From NCBI GenBank assembly GCA_903846015.1, contig CAIMZS010000504.1, positions 1 through 32,414 on the forward strand: a DNA stretch of 32,414 bases, written 5' to 3'. How positions within the stretch are numbered: position 1 is the stretch's first letter; every line of letters begins with the position of its first letter. The translations under genes were made by a program, and so were the position numbers. The notes below the pieces were generated by a model. That model was not told where the DNA came from and made no database searches. It worked only from the letters and a program-made list of their open reading frames with translations. Source of the stretch: an uncultured Anaerolineae bacterium. Its GTDB lineage: Bacteria; Chloroflexota; Anaerolineae; Anaerolineales; Villigracilaceae. Of the stretch, positions 1-8,900 are shown piece by piece.

Positions 1-296
1 GAGGCGGGAGAGCGCCGCTCGCCTCGTGCGGGAGCCGTGACTACGTAATGACGGAGGCGGTAGTGTCCGCGGCGGGAGGGTGCTGCTGAAGAAGGTGAGA
101 TTGCCACGCGGGAGTGCGCCGCTCGCAATGACGGAGGCGGGAGAGCGCCGCTCGCCTCGTGCGGGAGCCGTGACTATCGTAATGACGGAGGCGGTAGTGT
201 CCGGGGCGGGAGGGTGCTGTTGATGGAGGTGAGATTGCCACGCGGGAGAGCGCCGCTCGCAATGACGGAGGCGGGAGCCGGGACTATCGCAATGAC
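1..296. repeat. Tandem repeat, about 133-bp unit, 2.2 copies, no gene
   Basis: Two nearly identical units start at 1 and 134, and a shortened third starts at 268 and ends near 296. Each full unit contains GAGATTGCCACG (97-108 and 229-240 region) followed by a GC-rich stretch with the small palindrome GAGCGCCGCTC and the end motif CGCAATGAC. This resembles the interspersed palindromic elements of the type GAGATTGC...GCTCGCAATGAC found between genes in many bacteria (recalled, not searched). Open frames across it are repeat artefacts: the predicted peptide itself is repetitive. The last unit abuts the promoter of the GH4 gene. Confidence 0.85.
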
Positions 297-302
297 AATG
301 CG

Positions 303-308
303 TATAAT
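303..308 (+). promoter_or_regulatory. Probable -10 box of the GH4 operon
   Basis: A perfect TATAAT lies 25 bases before the GH4 ATG, directly after the last repeat unit. The region at the -35 distance is GC-rich repeat sequence with no good TTGACA, so an activator may be needed or the assignment may be wrong. The leader would be about 18 bases and carries AGGAGA as ribosome binding site. Confidence 0.4.
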
Positions 309-332
309 CAAAATATATTAGGAGAATGTGTG

Positions 333-1655
333 ATGACGAAGATAACATTTATTGGCGCGGGCAGCCTGGGTTTTACGGCTGAATTGGTGCGCGATATTCT
401 GACCTTCCCACTGTTGGAAGATGCCACGATCACATTGATGGACATCCATCCAGGGCGGTTGGAATGGGCCAAAAAGGGAGTGGAGAAACTGGTCGCCGCG
501 GGCAATCGCCCCGCCAGGGTGGAGGCGACTCTTGACCGGGCCGAGGCGCTGAAAGGCGCTGATGTTGTGCTGGTGACTATTTTGGCTGGCTCGACCGAGG
601 TGTGGCGCCATGATATCGAAATCCCCAAGAAGTATGGGGTCGATATCAATGTGGGAGATACACGCGGGCCGAGCGGGATTTTCCGCTTTCTGCGCACACT
701 GCCACCGATGATGGACATCGTGCGGGACATGGAAAAATATTGCCCGGGGGCGGTGCTGTTGAATTACACCAACCCGATGGCGATGTTGTGCGGCGCCATC
801 CAACGCCAGACCTTTATCACCACCACCGGGCTGTGCCACTCGGTGCAGGGTACTTCCATGATGTTAGCCGAATGGATTGGCGCGCCTTATGACGAAATCA
901 CCTATACCTGCGCCGGGATCAATCACATGGCCTGGTATCTGGATTACAAATGGAATGGCACGGATGCCTATCCGCTGATCTACAAGGCTGTCACCGAACG
1001 CCCGGAAATCTATAACACTGAAATTGTGCGCAATGAGATGTACCTGGCAATGGGAAAATATGTGACCGAATCGAGCGGGCACAATTCCGAGTACAATCCG
1101 TGGTTCCGCAAACGACCCGATCTGATCGAAAAGTATTGCAAAGACGGCACCGGTTGGAACCCGGGCGAATATGCTTACATCCTGAAGGAATACCAATATA
1201 ATGAAGCGACCTGGCAGGATCAAGTCAAGGAGCGCCTGGCGAAGCCGCTGACGGAAGCGGATTTGCAGCGCGAACAGGAATATGCTGCCCATATCATCAA
1301 TGCCTTGAAGGGCGGCGACATGTTCAAGTTTAACGGGAATGTGCCCAACACCAACCTGGTGACCAACCTGCCGCAGGGCGCCTGCGTGGAAGTGCCTGTG
1401 CTGGTGGATAAATCCGGGTTTCACCCGATGCACGTTGGGGCGCTGCCAGCGGAGTGCGCGCTGCTGACCGGACTTTCCAGCGGGATTGAAGAGCTGGCGA
1501 TCCAGGGCTGCCTGGCAGGTGACCCGACCCTGGTATATCGCGCCATTGCGCATGACCCATTGACTGCCGCTGTACTTTCGCTGGCGGAGATCCGGACGAT
1601 GACCAACGAGATGTTTGCGCAGAACGCGGAGTACTTGCCGCAGTTTCGATTGTAG
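333..1655 (+). CDS. Glycoside hydrolase family 4 (alpha-galactosidase/glucosidase type)
   Basis: A 440-residue protein that should hydrolyse alpha-glycosides by the GH4 redox mechanism, which needs NAD+ and a divalent metal. The N-terminus is a Rossmann nucleotide-binding motif (IGAGSLG, residues 7-13). The metal-site pair typical of the family is visible: Cys168 in GLCHSVQ and His198 in GINHMAW. CHSVQ is typical of the MelA/AglA alpha-galactosidase branch rather than of 6-phospho-glycosidases, so a non-phosphorylated substrate is likelier. There is no signal peptide, so it should be cytoplasmic. I chose ATG 333 over GTG 330 because AGGAGA at 320-325 is better spaced from it. It is the first gene of the sugar operon, followed by a 275-base gap. 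Family is sure; substrate is inferred. Confidence 0.9.
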   Translation: MTKITFIGAGSLGFTAELVRDILTFPLLEDATITLMDIHPGRLEWAKKGVEKLVAAGNRPARVEATLDRAEALKGADVVLVTILAGSTEVWRHDIEIPKKYGVDINVGDTRGPSGIFRFLRTLPPMMDIVRDMEKYCPGAVLLNYTNPMAMLCGAIQRQTFITTTGLCHSVQGTSMMLAEWIGAPYDEITYTCAGINHMAWYLDYKWNGTDAYPLIYKAVTERPEIYNTEIVRNEMYLAMGKYVTESSGHNSEYNPWFRKRPDLIEKYCKDGTGWNPGEYAYILKEYQYNEATWQDQVKERLAKPLTEADLQREQEYAAHIINALKGGDMFKFNGNVPNTNLVTNLPQGACVEVPVLVDKSGFHPMHVGALPAECALLTGLSSGIEELAIQGCLAGDPTLVYRAIAHDPLTAAVLSLAEIRTMTNEMFAQNAEYLPQFRL

Positions 1656-1729
1656 AGTGAAACTTCAGATCAAGAACCGGCGGACAGGCTGAGAAGGATG
1701 GATACTGGCTATCGTCTTTCTCACCCTTT

Positions 1730-1882
1730 CCTGTCATGGCGATTTGCGGTGGAACTTCTCCTGAGAAATGGATTACCGTTTCGTGGGGAGATCGCCACAC
1801 CTGGCATGGAACAAGTGCGCCGGGTTCGCGATGACAGGCGGAGCGGGTGACAGGGAGAGCACCTGTCATGGCGATTTGCGGT
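1730..1882. repeat. Direct repeat pair and degenerate palindromic element
   Basis: A 21-base sequence beginning CCTGTCATGGCGATTTGCGG occurs at 1730-1750 and again at 1862-1882, 132 bases apart, close to the period of the tandem repeat at the window start. Between the copies, 1788-1838 looks like a decayed element of that family (GAGATCGCCACAC ... TTCGCGATGACAGG). It occupies the gap between the GH4 and aldolase genes. Confidence 0.65.
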
Positions 1883-1930
1883 TAATGACAGATTTGGAAT
1901 GATAGGATTGCTGGAAGGAGATGGAATTTG

Positions 1931-2884
1931 ATGAGAGCGATATCGATTGGAAAGTTAAGAGGGCTGCAGGAGTGCAGCAGTGGACGGGGCAGCCTGACCT
2001 GCCTGGCGCTGGATCACCGCCAGAATCTGCGCAAGGCCAACCCGCTGTTTATGGCGGATGCGGAACTGAGCCGCTTCAAACTGGATGTGACCAGGGAACT
2101 GGCGCCCTTTGCGACTGCCGTGCTGCTCGATCCCGAAGTTTCGGCTGCCCAGGCAATCGCTTCAGGGGAACTGCCGGGCAGCGCATCTTTTGTGGTTGCG
2201 GTCGAATCGACCGGTTACAGCGGCGAGGCGACCGCTCGCCGGGCGCAGATCATCCCCGGTTGGAGCGTAGAGAAGGCCAGGCGCATGGGTGCCAGCATGG
2301 TCAAGCTGCTGGTCTACTATCACCCTGATTCCCCCAGCGCTGCCGAAGCCGAGGCTTTTACGGCGGAGATTGCCCGGGAGTGCCTGAAATACGATCTTGG
2401 TTTAATGCTTGAGCCGCTGTCGTATTCGTTGACCGATCAGAAATTAACCAGCGCCGAGAAGCGCTATGTGGTGGTGGAAACTGCCCGCCGCTTAACGCCC
2501 ATTCCGGGTGTGGATGTGCTCAAGGCCGAGCTGCCGTTGGATGCCCAGGATGCAGAAGAACACCCTGAACGCCTGGCGCAGGCCTGTGCCGAAGTCAGCG
2601 CGGCCTCACTCAGCCCGTGGATTTTACTTTCGGCAGCGGTTTCGTTTGAAAGTTACCAGCATCAGATCGTGGCAGCTTGCCAGGCAGGCGCCAGTGGGAT
2701 CGCGGTGGGGCGCGCTGTATGGCAGGAGGCCGTGACGATGCCAAGAGACGCGCGCCTGCATTTTCTGCGCACGACCGCCCGCGAGCGCCTCATCCGCTTG
2801 AATGCATTGTGTTTGGCGCTGGCAAAACCTGTCTCCGATTTCTACTGCGCCGATGCTCCCTTCGATTGGTATAAAAACTATTGA
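1931..2884 (+). CDS. LacD/YihT-like class I ketose-bisphosphate aldolase
   Basis: A 317-residue TIM-barrel aldolase of the tagatose-1,6-bisphosphate aldolase (LacD) family. Members cleave ketose (bis)phosphates to dihydroxyacetone phosphate and a C3 aldehyde through a lysine Schiff base. Visible family features are LALDHRQNLR at residues 25-34, VKLLVYYHPD with Lys125, DVLKAELPLD with Lys198 (best candidate for the Schiff-base lysine), and the C-terminal ILLSAAVSFE and GASGIAVGRAVWQ phosphate-binding segments. The sulfofructose-1-phosphate aldolase YihT belongs to the same superfamily, so the substrate could be a sulfo-sugar phosphate. ATG 1931 is preferred over TTG 1928; AAGGAG lies about 10 bases upstream. 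The stop is one base before the next ATG, so it should be co-translated with the kinase. Confidence 0.85.
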   Translation: MRAISIGKLRGLQECSSGRGSLTCLALDHRQNLRKANPLFMADAELSRFKLDVTRELAPFATAVLLDPEVSAAQAIASGELPGSASFVVAVESTGYSGEATARRAQIIPGWSVEKARRMGASMVKLLVYYHPDSPSAAEAEAFTAEIARECLKYDLGLMLEPLSYSLTDQKLTSAEKRYVVVETARRLTPIPGVDVLKAELPLDAQDAEEHPERLAQACAEVSAASLSPWILLSAAVSFESYQHQIVAACQAGASGIAVGRAVWQEAVTMPRDARLHFLRTTARERLIRLNALCLALAKPVSDFYCADAPFDWYKNY

Positions 2885-2885
2885 T

Positions 2886-3803
2886 ATGAGACGATTTGAT
2901 GTCGTGGTGGCGGGCGAGATTAACCCCGACCTGATTCTTTCGGGTGAGGTTCAGCCGGCATTTGGGCAGGTTGAAACACTGGTCGATTCTGCCGAGCTTG
3001 TGATTGGGTCATCATCGGTTATTTTCGCTTGTGGGGCGGCGCGGCTTGGGCTGAAGGTTGCTTTTACCGGCTTGTGTGGGGATGATTATTTTGGGCATTT
3101 TATGCTGGCTGAAATGCAAAAGCGTCAGGTGGATACCGGGAACGTGCGGGTCGTCCCGGGCGGCGCGACCGGTCTGAGCGTGATCCTGAATCGCGGCGCT
3201 GATCGCGCCATCCTGACGCACATGGGCTTGATCCCTGATCTGAAGGCCGAGGATGTTTCGGACGAGCTGCTGCGCCAGGCGCGCCACCTGCACGTGGCTT
3301 CCTACTTTTTGCAGCGCGCCATCCAGCCCGGGCTGCCGGATTTGTTTCAGCGCGCGCAGCGCTGCGGGTTGAGTACCTCGCTGGATACCAATTACGACCC
3401 ATCCGAACAGTGGCTTGGGTTTGAGGCGCTGCTGCCGGTCACGAATGTTTTCCTGCCGAATGAGACCGAGGCCCGTTCGTTGGCTCGGGCTGCCACGTTG
3501 GAGGCGGCAGCGGATAAGTTGGCGGGCATGGTGGCCACGCTGGCGATTAAACTTGGGGCTGCCGGGGCATTGGGCGTGTCTGATACGCGAAGAGTCAGGC
3601 TGGCCTCGCTGCCGGTTGAAGTGGCGGATACTGTCGGTGCAGGGGATAGCTTCGATGCCGGGTTTATCTATGGTTATCTGAATGGCTGGGCATTTGAAAA
3701 TTCGATGCGGCTGGGGGTGGTGTGCGGCGCACTTTCAACCCGCAAACCCGGCGGAACTGCCGCGCAGGCGACTCTGGAGGAGGCTTATCGTGAATTATCT
3801 TGA
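2886..3803 (+). CDS. PfkB/ribokinase-family sugar kinase
   Basis: A 305-residue carbohydrate kinase. It carries the PfkB signature 2, DTVGAGDSFDAGF, with the catalytic base Asp254 in the GAGD anion hole, and an N-terminal sugar-binding segment (GSSSVIFACGAARLGLKVAF) in place of the usual Gly-Gly motif. In this context it would phosphorylate tagatose-6-phosphate or a related ketose phosphate (the LacC or YihV role), making the substrate of the aldolase upstream. This is inferred from position; PfkB specificity cannot be read from sequence alone. A longer open frame reaches back to 2802 inside the aldolase gene, but ATG 2886, one base after the aldolase stop, begins exactly at the conserved FDVVVAGEINPDL strand. 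The 3' end overlaps the next gene by 14 bases. Confidence 0.85.
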   Translation: MRRFDVVVAGEINPDLILSGEVQPAFGQVETLVDSAELVIGSSSVIFACGAARLGLKVAFTGLCGDDYFGHFMLAEMQKRQVDTGNVRVVPGGATGLSVILNRGADRAILTHMGLIPDLKAEDVSDELLRQARHLHVASYFLQRAIQPGLPDLFQRAQRCGLSTSLDTNYDPSEQWLGFEALLPVTNVFLPNETEARSLARAATLEAAADKLAGMVATLAIKLGAAGALGVSDTRRVRLASLPVEVADTVGAGDSFDAGFIYGYLNGWAFENSMRLGVVCGALSTRKPGGTAAQATLEEAYRELS

Positions 3804-5136
3804 CGAGGTTCTCTCGGCTCAAAAGAGTGGGCGTGGTGTTGGGATCACGTCGGTGTGTTCGGCGCACCCGTTTGTGGTGGAAGCAGCTTTGCGGCATGGA
3901 CTGGAAGGCAGCCGCCCGGTATTGATCGAAGCAACCTGCAACCAGGTCAACCAGTACGGCGGTTATACCGGTATGAAACCGCTGGATTTTGCGGAGTATG
4001 TTGGCCGGATGGCGGATGAGTTGGGTTTTGGGCGCGAAAGACTGATTTTGGGTGGCGACCATCTCGGGCCGCTGCCCTGGGCCAATGAATCTGCCACCAA
4101 TGCGATGGACAAGGCCAGGGTACTGGCGCGGGATTATGCGCGGGCCGGATTTGCAAAGATACACCTGGATTGTTCGGCACACTGCGCCGGTGAAGTTGAA
4201 CTGAGCGTGGAAGAAATGTCGAAGCGGGCAGCTGAATTGGCACGGGTGGTTGAGGAAGCTGTGGCAGGTTCGGGAGCGGCGCCTCGCTATGTGATTGGGA
4301 CGGAAGTGCCCCCGGCGGGCGGCGCAAGGGTGGGCGAAGGCGAGCTAGCCGTTACAGACCCGGCGGATGCCGCGGCGACGATTGAGATTACACGGCGGGC
4401 TTTTTCGGCGCTTGGGCTGCAGGCGGCCTGGGAGCGAGTGATTGCGTTGGTCGTGCAGCCCGGGGTTGAATTCGGCGATGCCTGGGTGCATCCCTACCAG
4501 CCCGCCGCTGCCGCTGCGCTGGCGGGTTTCATTGAGGCTGTCCCGGGACTGATCTATGAGGCACATTCCAGTGATTACCAATCGCGCCTGGCACTGCGTT
4601 CACTGGTGCAGGATCATTTCGCCATTCTCAAGGTGGGACCGGCGCTGACCTTTGCCTTTCGCGAGGCTGTTTTTGGATTGTCGGAAGTGGAAGAAGCTGT
4701 TCTGCGCGCACGCGGGCAATCTGGGCCGCTGCACCCGCTCAGTCAAATCCGTGAAGCCCTGGAAGCTGCCATGCTGGCAAACCCGCTTTATTGGGAAAAA
4801 CATTTTTCGATTGAGGCCGGGTTGGGAGAGGAAAAGCGGCGGATAGCCGAAAACATGTTGTTCTACGGTTACAGCGACCGTATTCGTTATTACTGGAATG
4901 TTCCCAATGTGCGCAAGGCGTTTGCGTTGTTGTTAAAAAATTTGGGAGCCGAGCCGCTGCCGTTTTTGAGCCAGCTTATCTCAGATCAGGTGGACAGGGT
5001 GCGGGATGGCAGATTGCAAAATCACCCGCGAGCGTTTTTGCTTGGGCGGGTGATGTCTGTGTTGGATGATTATGCGTTTGCTGTGCGGGACGTTGTGAGT
5101 ACGGGTGGGAATATGCCGGGTAAACCGGCCCAATAA
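3790..5136 (+). CDS. GatZ/KbaZ-like tagatose-bisphosphate aldolase subunit or ketose-phosphate 4-epimerase
   Basis: A 448-residue protein of the GatZ/KbaZ family (COG4573). Signatures are GITSVCSAHPFVVEAAL (from residue 18), EATCNQVNQYGGYTGM, GGDHLGPLPW (88-97) and IHLDCSAHC. In enterobacteria GatZ/KbaZ is an accessory subunit of the class II aldolase GatY/KbaY, but no GatY/KbaY gene is present here and the operon already has a class I aldolase. From memory, relatives in Anaerolinea and other thermophiles have been used as fructose-6-phosphate 4-epimerases; that activity would link tagatose-6-phosphate to fructose-6-phosphate and suits this operon better. The start is GTG 3790, preceded by GGAGGAGG with 6-base spacing and overlapping the kinase 3' end. 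The frame open back to 3682 is inside the kinase gene. Its stop touches the stop of the opposing CsbD gene. Confidence 0.85.
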   Translation: MNYLDEVLSAQKSGRGVGITSVCSAHPFVVEAALRHGLEGSRPVLIEATCNQVNQYGGYTGMKPLDFAEYVGRMADELGFGRERLILGGDHLGPLPWANESATNAMDKARVLARDYARAGFAKIHLDCSAHCAGEVELSVEEMSKRAAELARVVEEAVAGSGAAPRYVIGTEVPPAGGARVGEGELAVTDPADAAATIEITRRAFSALGLQAAWERVIALVVQPGVEFGDAWVHPYQPAAAAALAGFIEAVPGLIYEAHSSDYQSRLALRSLVQDHFAILKVGPALTFAFREAVFGLSEVEEAVLRARGQSGPLHPLSQIREALEAAMLANPLYWEKHFSIEAGLGEEKRRIAENMLFYGYSDRIRYYWNVPNVRKAFALLLKNLGAEPLPFLSQLISDQVDRVRDGRLQNHPRAFLLGRVMSVLDDYAFAVRDVVSTGGNMPGKPAQ

Positions 5137-5367
5137 TTAGCCGACGTGTTTTTCACCGGCTTCCAAAGCCGCCATGCGCTTACCGATTTCCTTCTTGGCC
5201 TGATCATTTGTATAGCCGTATTTAACCCGCAGCATAGTGACGTATTTATCCATCTTGACTTCGGCCTTATCTACCTTCAGCAGGTCGTGGTCAGCCATCA
5301 GGCTCCACCAGGCGGTGGTTTGGCTGCGGATTTGTTTCCAGTTGCTTTCGAAAAGTTCCTTATTCAT
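5137..5367 (-). CDS. CsbD-like small stress protein
   Basis: A 76-residue soluble, charged protein. The N-terminal half (NKELFESNWKQIRSQ) matches the CsbD pattern of an Asn-Trp-Lys-Gln helix, and the C-terminal half (KYGYTNDQAKKEIGKRM) matches the helix that follows in that family. CsbD proteins are general-stress-induced in Bacillus and other bacteria; their biochemical role is unknown. The start is ATG at 5367, chosen because AGGAGA lies 6-8 bases upstream; the longer open frame to 5508 has an unrelated leader. It faces the sugar operon tail-to-tail with no base between the two stop codons. Confidence 0.75.
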   Translation of the reverse strand: MNKELFESNWKQIRSQTTAWWSLMADHDLLKVDKAEVKMDKYVTMLRVKYGYTNDQAKKEIGKRMAALEAGEKHVG

Positions 5368-5754
5368 GGTGTGAGTTCTCCTGTTTATATCGGGCGCTTG
5401 GTTCGCGGGGTAAAAGATTGAGGCTATCAGCCCGGGGTGAGCAGGTGAAATCACGATGAGCGGCGAATTTCTACGATTCAAAGTTGCTGTACCGCACCTG
5501 ACAGGCATGATGCTTCCATCCGTAAGCGGTGAAGCCTACTGCTTCCAGTATACTCGATATTGGATTGAAGATTGGATATTGGAATCATTCGGGTGTGGTG
5601 CAGAATTTCGGAGAAAATAAATTTGGCCTGGGCGAACACGGCGCCCTTGCTCCATGCCGGTTGTGACAATCTCCGGTTAACCGGTACGATCCGGGGCGAG
5701 GGGTTTTTGCCGATTAAAGGGGAGATGCCCCACAGGAACTGGGGTCTACCTCGA

Positions 5755-5810
5755 GCCACGCGGGAAAGCGCCGCTCGCCTCGTACGGGAACCGGGACTAT
5801 CGCAATGATC
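5755..5810. repeat. Single copy of the GCCACG...CGCAATGA palindromic repeat
   Basis: GCCACGCGGGAAAGCGCCGC and the following CTCGCCTCGTACGGG and GGGACTATCGCAATGA segments match the internal part of the tandem units at 1-296. This shows that the element is interspersed and not confined to one array. As at position 303, it sits just upstream of a promoter. Confidence 0.75.
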
Positions 5811-5828
5811 GGGGGGGCTGGCGCGGGC

Positions 5829-5857
5829 TTGACTAATTGCTTATAACCTATGATAAT
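5829..5857 (+). promoter_or_regulatory. Sigma70-like promoter of the transporter gene
   Basis: TTGACT (5829-5834) and GATAAT (5852-5857) are separated by exactly 17 bases; each hexamer matches the consensus in five of six positions. The expected transcript start near 5864 leaves a leader of about 100 bases before the TTG start. Confidence 0.6.
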
Positions 5858-5964
5858 CACTTGAAACATTCCCCGTGTTGGAGTTTTATGTTTTATGATA
5901 TGGCTGGTTCTTGCATTAGACGACATTGCTCTAAAATAAACCTTTTTTGTTCCCAGGGTTTTCA

Positions 5965-8900
5965 TTGATTTTGGGCAGAAGGGTATGGATAGATGTAAAA
6001 ATACCAGCGGGCGAGGGCCGACTGGTATTTTTACTGTTGGCGCAGTCCTTCTTAATGGGAATTGCCTTCACCTTTGTCCAAACCGCCGCGTTTAGCTTGT
6101 TTTTGACTGAATTTGGTGTGGAGATGCTGCCGTGGGTGTTTATCCTGGCGGCGGTACTCCTGGTTGCGCTGTTCCTGGCGCCCCTCGGGCTGGCGGCCGG
6201 ACTGGCGAACCCAGGCAGGTTAAGCCTGAGCCTGGGCACAACCCTGGTGATCACGATTCTCTTCGCGTTGGGGTCGACAGTGCTGAATTCCGGCTGGTTG
6301 ATCTTTGTGCTGCCGGCGCTGTTCCAGATTGTGATCCAGGCTGGCAGGCTGATGATCAGGTCGCTGGCTGAGGTGGTGTTCGATTCCCGGCAGGGCAGAC
6401 ATCTGGTTGGGCTAACGGAGACAGGGCAGTGGCTGGCGATGGGGTTGACTGGTTTTTGGATGCCGGGGCTTGTGGCATGGCTGCCTGTTTCCAGTTTGTT
6501 GTGGTTGGGCGCGCTGGCGATGGGTGGAGCGTTACTGGTGACCCGTGCTATTCTGCGTTGGCGCGATGATCCGTCATCAGACGAGTCGATACCCGAGCAG
6601 CGAAATGAACAAGATGTAAATTCGATCGGTATTCTATTGAGCAATCCTGAAACGCGTTTGATCGTGGGGCTGACGCTGGCCGGATGGTTGGCCTTTGCCC
6701 TGCTGGATAATATTTTCTTTGGACAGGCGGCTGCTGCGCATCCTGACGGTGTTGAGCTGGCTGGATTTATCGGTATTATCCTGGGCTGGCTGGGAATGTT
6801 TACTTTTGTCAGCAAGTTGTTTTTTTCAAGCTGGCTGCTCAACTATTATGGGGTGCGCGCAGGCCTGTTGTTGCTGCCGGTGAGTCTGGTGCTAGGCAGC
6901 CTGGGGATGGTGACTCTGGGTTCATTTCCGGCCGCGCTGGTGTGGGCAGCAGGGTTTACAAAAATCTTGTGTACGGCTGTGGCCTTTTCGGTGGATGAAA
7001 CTGCGCTTGGCATCCTGTACCAGCCGTTTCCAGCGAATTTGCGCGCGCAGCAGCAGGCATTGCAGGCTGCGCCTGGTATGCTGCAGGCGCTTGCTTTTGG
7101 CCTGGCGGGCACGCTCGTATTGGGCACGAATGCGCTCTTTCAGCCCAACCCGGTGGCACTGGCCTTTGTCCTGTTTGTTGTTGTGGCGGGAATGGCTGTT
7201 GCAGCGGGAGTGGCGGGGAGAAAATATATTTTAAGGTTCGAGCAGGCCGTGGCCGGTCGGCAATTAAATGGTGATGAATTTTTGGCGGGCGATGCGGAGA
7301 GTACCTTCATCCTGGAGCAAGGATTGGCCAGTACGGATGCTGGCATGGTTATTTACTCGGCCCGCATGTTGGAAGCTGCTCAGGTCGCCGTGTTGGAAGC
7401 CTCTCTACCTGAACTTTTGACTCATCCAGCGCCTGAGGTGCGCTGGGCTGCGCTGGAATGGGTGCGGAGACTGCGCCTGGCTTCTGCTTTGCCGCTTATC
7501 AAAGCCCAAACCCTGATCCCAGACTCGGACCTGGCGGAGGTGAGGGGCGCTGCCCTGCGCTGCCTGGGTGAAATGGGCGATGATGGGGTCATGATTTGGT
7601 TGGATGACCCGGCGCAGACTGCCCGGGCAGGGGCGCTGCTCGGTTTGTTGGCCGGTGGCAGTAAGATTGGCAAGGCAGCCGCCAGCGAGAAGCTGAATGA
7701 GCTTATCGAGTCACCTGCTGCTGCCGAGCGAGTGCTGGCGGCTCAAATTCTGGGATATGAGAATTCATCCAATATTGGCAGGCAGGAAAGTTCCATTCGC
7801 GCCCTGAAACTTTTGATTGGGGATCCAGACGTACAGGTCCGGCGGGCAGCGCTGCGATCCGTTGAGCGTTTTCACAGTGATGAGATATGGCCAGATGTGA
7901 TCGCGGCGTTGGCTTGTCCTGCGACGCGCAGCGCAGCCGCGATGGCATTGATTGCTGGTGACAGGCAGGCGGTGCCGTGGGTGAGATCGGTTTTTGTAAA
8001 GGCGGAAACCGGGCGCGGGGTGATGCTCCAGCTCATCCGGTTGTGTGGCAAAATTGGTGATAACCAGTCGATTGGGCTGTTAAAGAATCACATCGAGATT
8101 GCTGACGTGGAATTGCGCTCGGCCGCTCTGCGGGCATTGATCCAATGTGGTTACCAGGTGACTGACTGGGAGCGAGCTCAATTTCAGACTTTATTTAAAA
8201 ATGAGGTTGGCCATTCGGCCTGGCTGACGGCCTCGGTTGTTGAAGTGGGATTTGGGGTCGGAACTGCCCTGCTGCAGAGTGCGCTGGCGGTTCAGCTGCG
8301 CAACAGCCTTGAGCGTATTCTGATCCTGCTGTCTTTCCTGGAGGATGGGCCGGTTGTGCTGCGCGCCCAGGATGATCTTTTCCATGGCTCGGCGCTTAAG
8401 CGCGCCAACGCAATCAACGCGATTGAGGTTCAAACCCCACCGCTTTTGAGGGACTGCCTGCTTGCCTTGCTTGATGATCTGTCACCAGACCAGCGCAGCA
8501 AACGTTTAAGTGCGGTGTTTCCGCTGGCAAAGTCTGGACGGTGGGGACGGCTAAGCGAATTGGCACTTAATTCAGGGCGGCAGTTGGATGCATGGACGCA
8601 GGCCTGCGCGTTGTATACGCTCGGACTGCTGGTTCCCAGGATGATACCGGAGTTATTGCAGGCCTTGTCGTGCTCGCCGGATGAACTGGTTCGGGAGACG
8701 GCTGCCAGGCTGGGACATTTGAGCGGCATTGGTGTAGAAGGAGCGCGCGCGATGTTATCAACGATTGAAAGAGTTCTCATTCTTAAGACAGTCAGTATTT
8801 TTGTAGAGATGCCCGAAGAGATTCTGGTGGATATTGCCAGGGCATTGAGTGAATCCCCGGTGCTTTCAGGCGAGACGATCTTTGAGAAGGGCGCAATGGG

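Larger units (their letters stand above)
5368..5964. other. Gene-free region with repeat remnant and promoter
   Basis: About 600 bases without a credible gene. It holds the upstream region of the CsbD-like gene, an ATTGGATTGAAGATTGG-type short repeat (5556-5585), a palindromic repeat remnant (5755-5810), and a sigma70-like promoter (5829-5857) reading into the transporter gene. The open frames here lack ribosome binding sites and recognisable protein features. Confidence 0.6.

Noticed and set aside
41-262. Minus-strand frame of 73 residues in the tandem repeat
   Set aside because: The predicted peptide is itself repetitive and follows the DNA repeat; no ribosome binding site.
5931-6842. Minus-strand frame of 303 residues opposite the transporter
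   Set aside because: Antisense shadow of a gene with clear membrane segments; low-complexity Ser/Asn/Pro composition and no domain.
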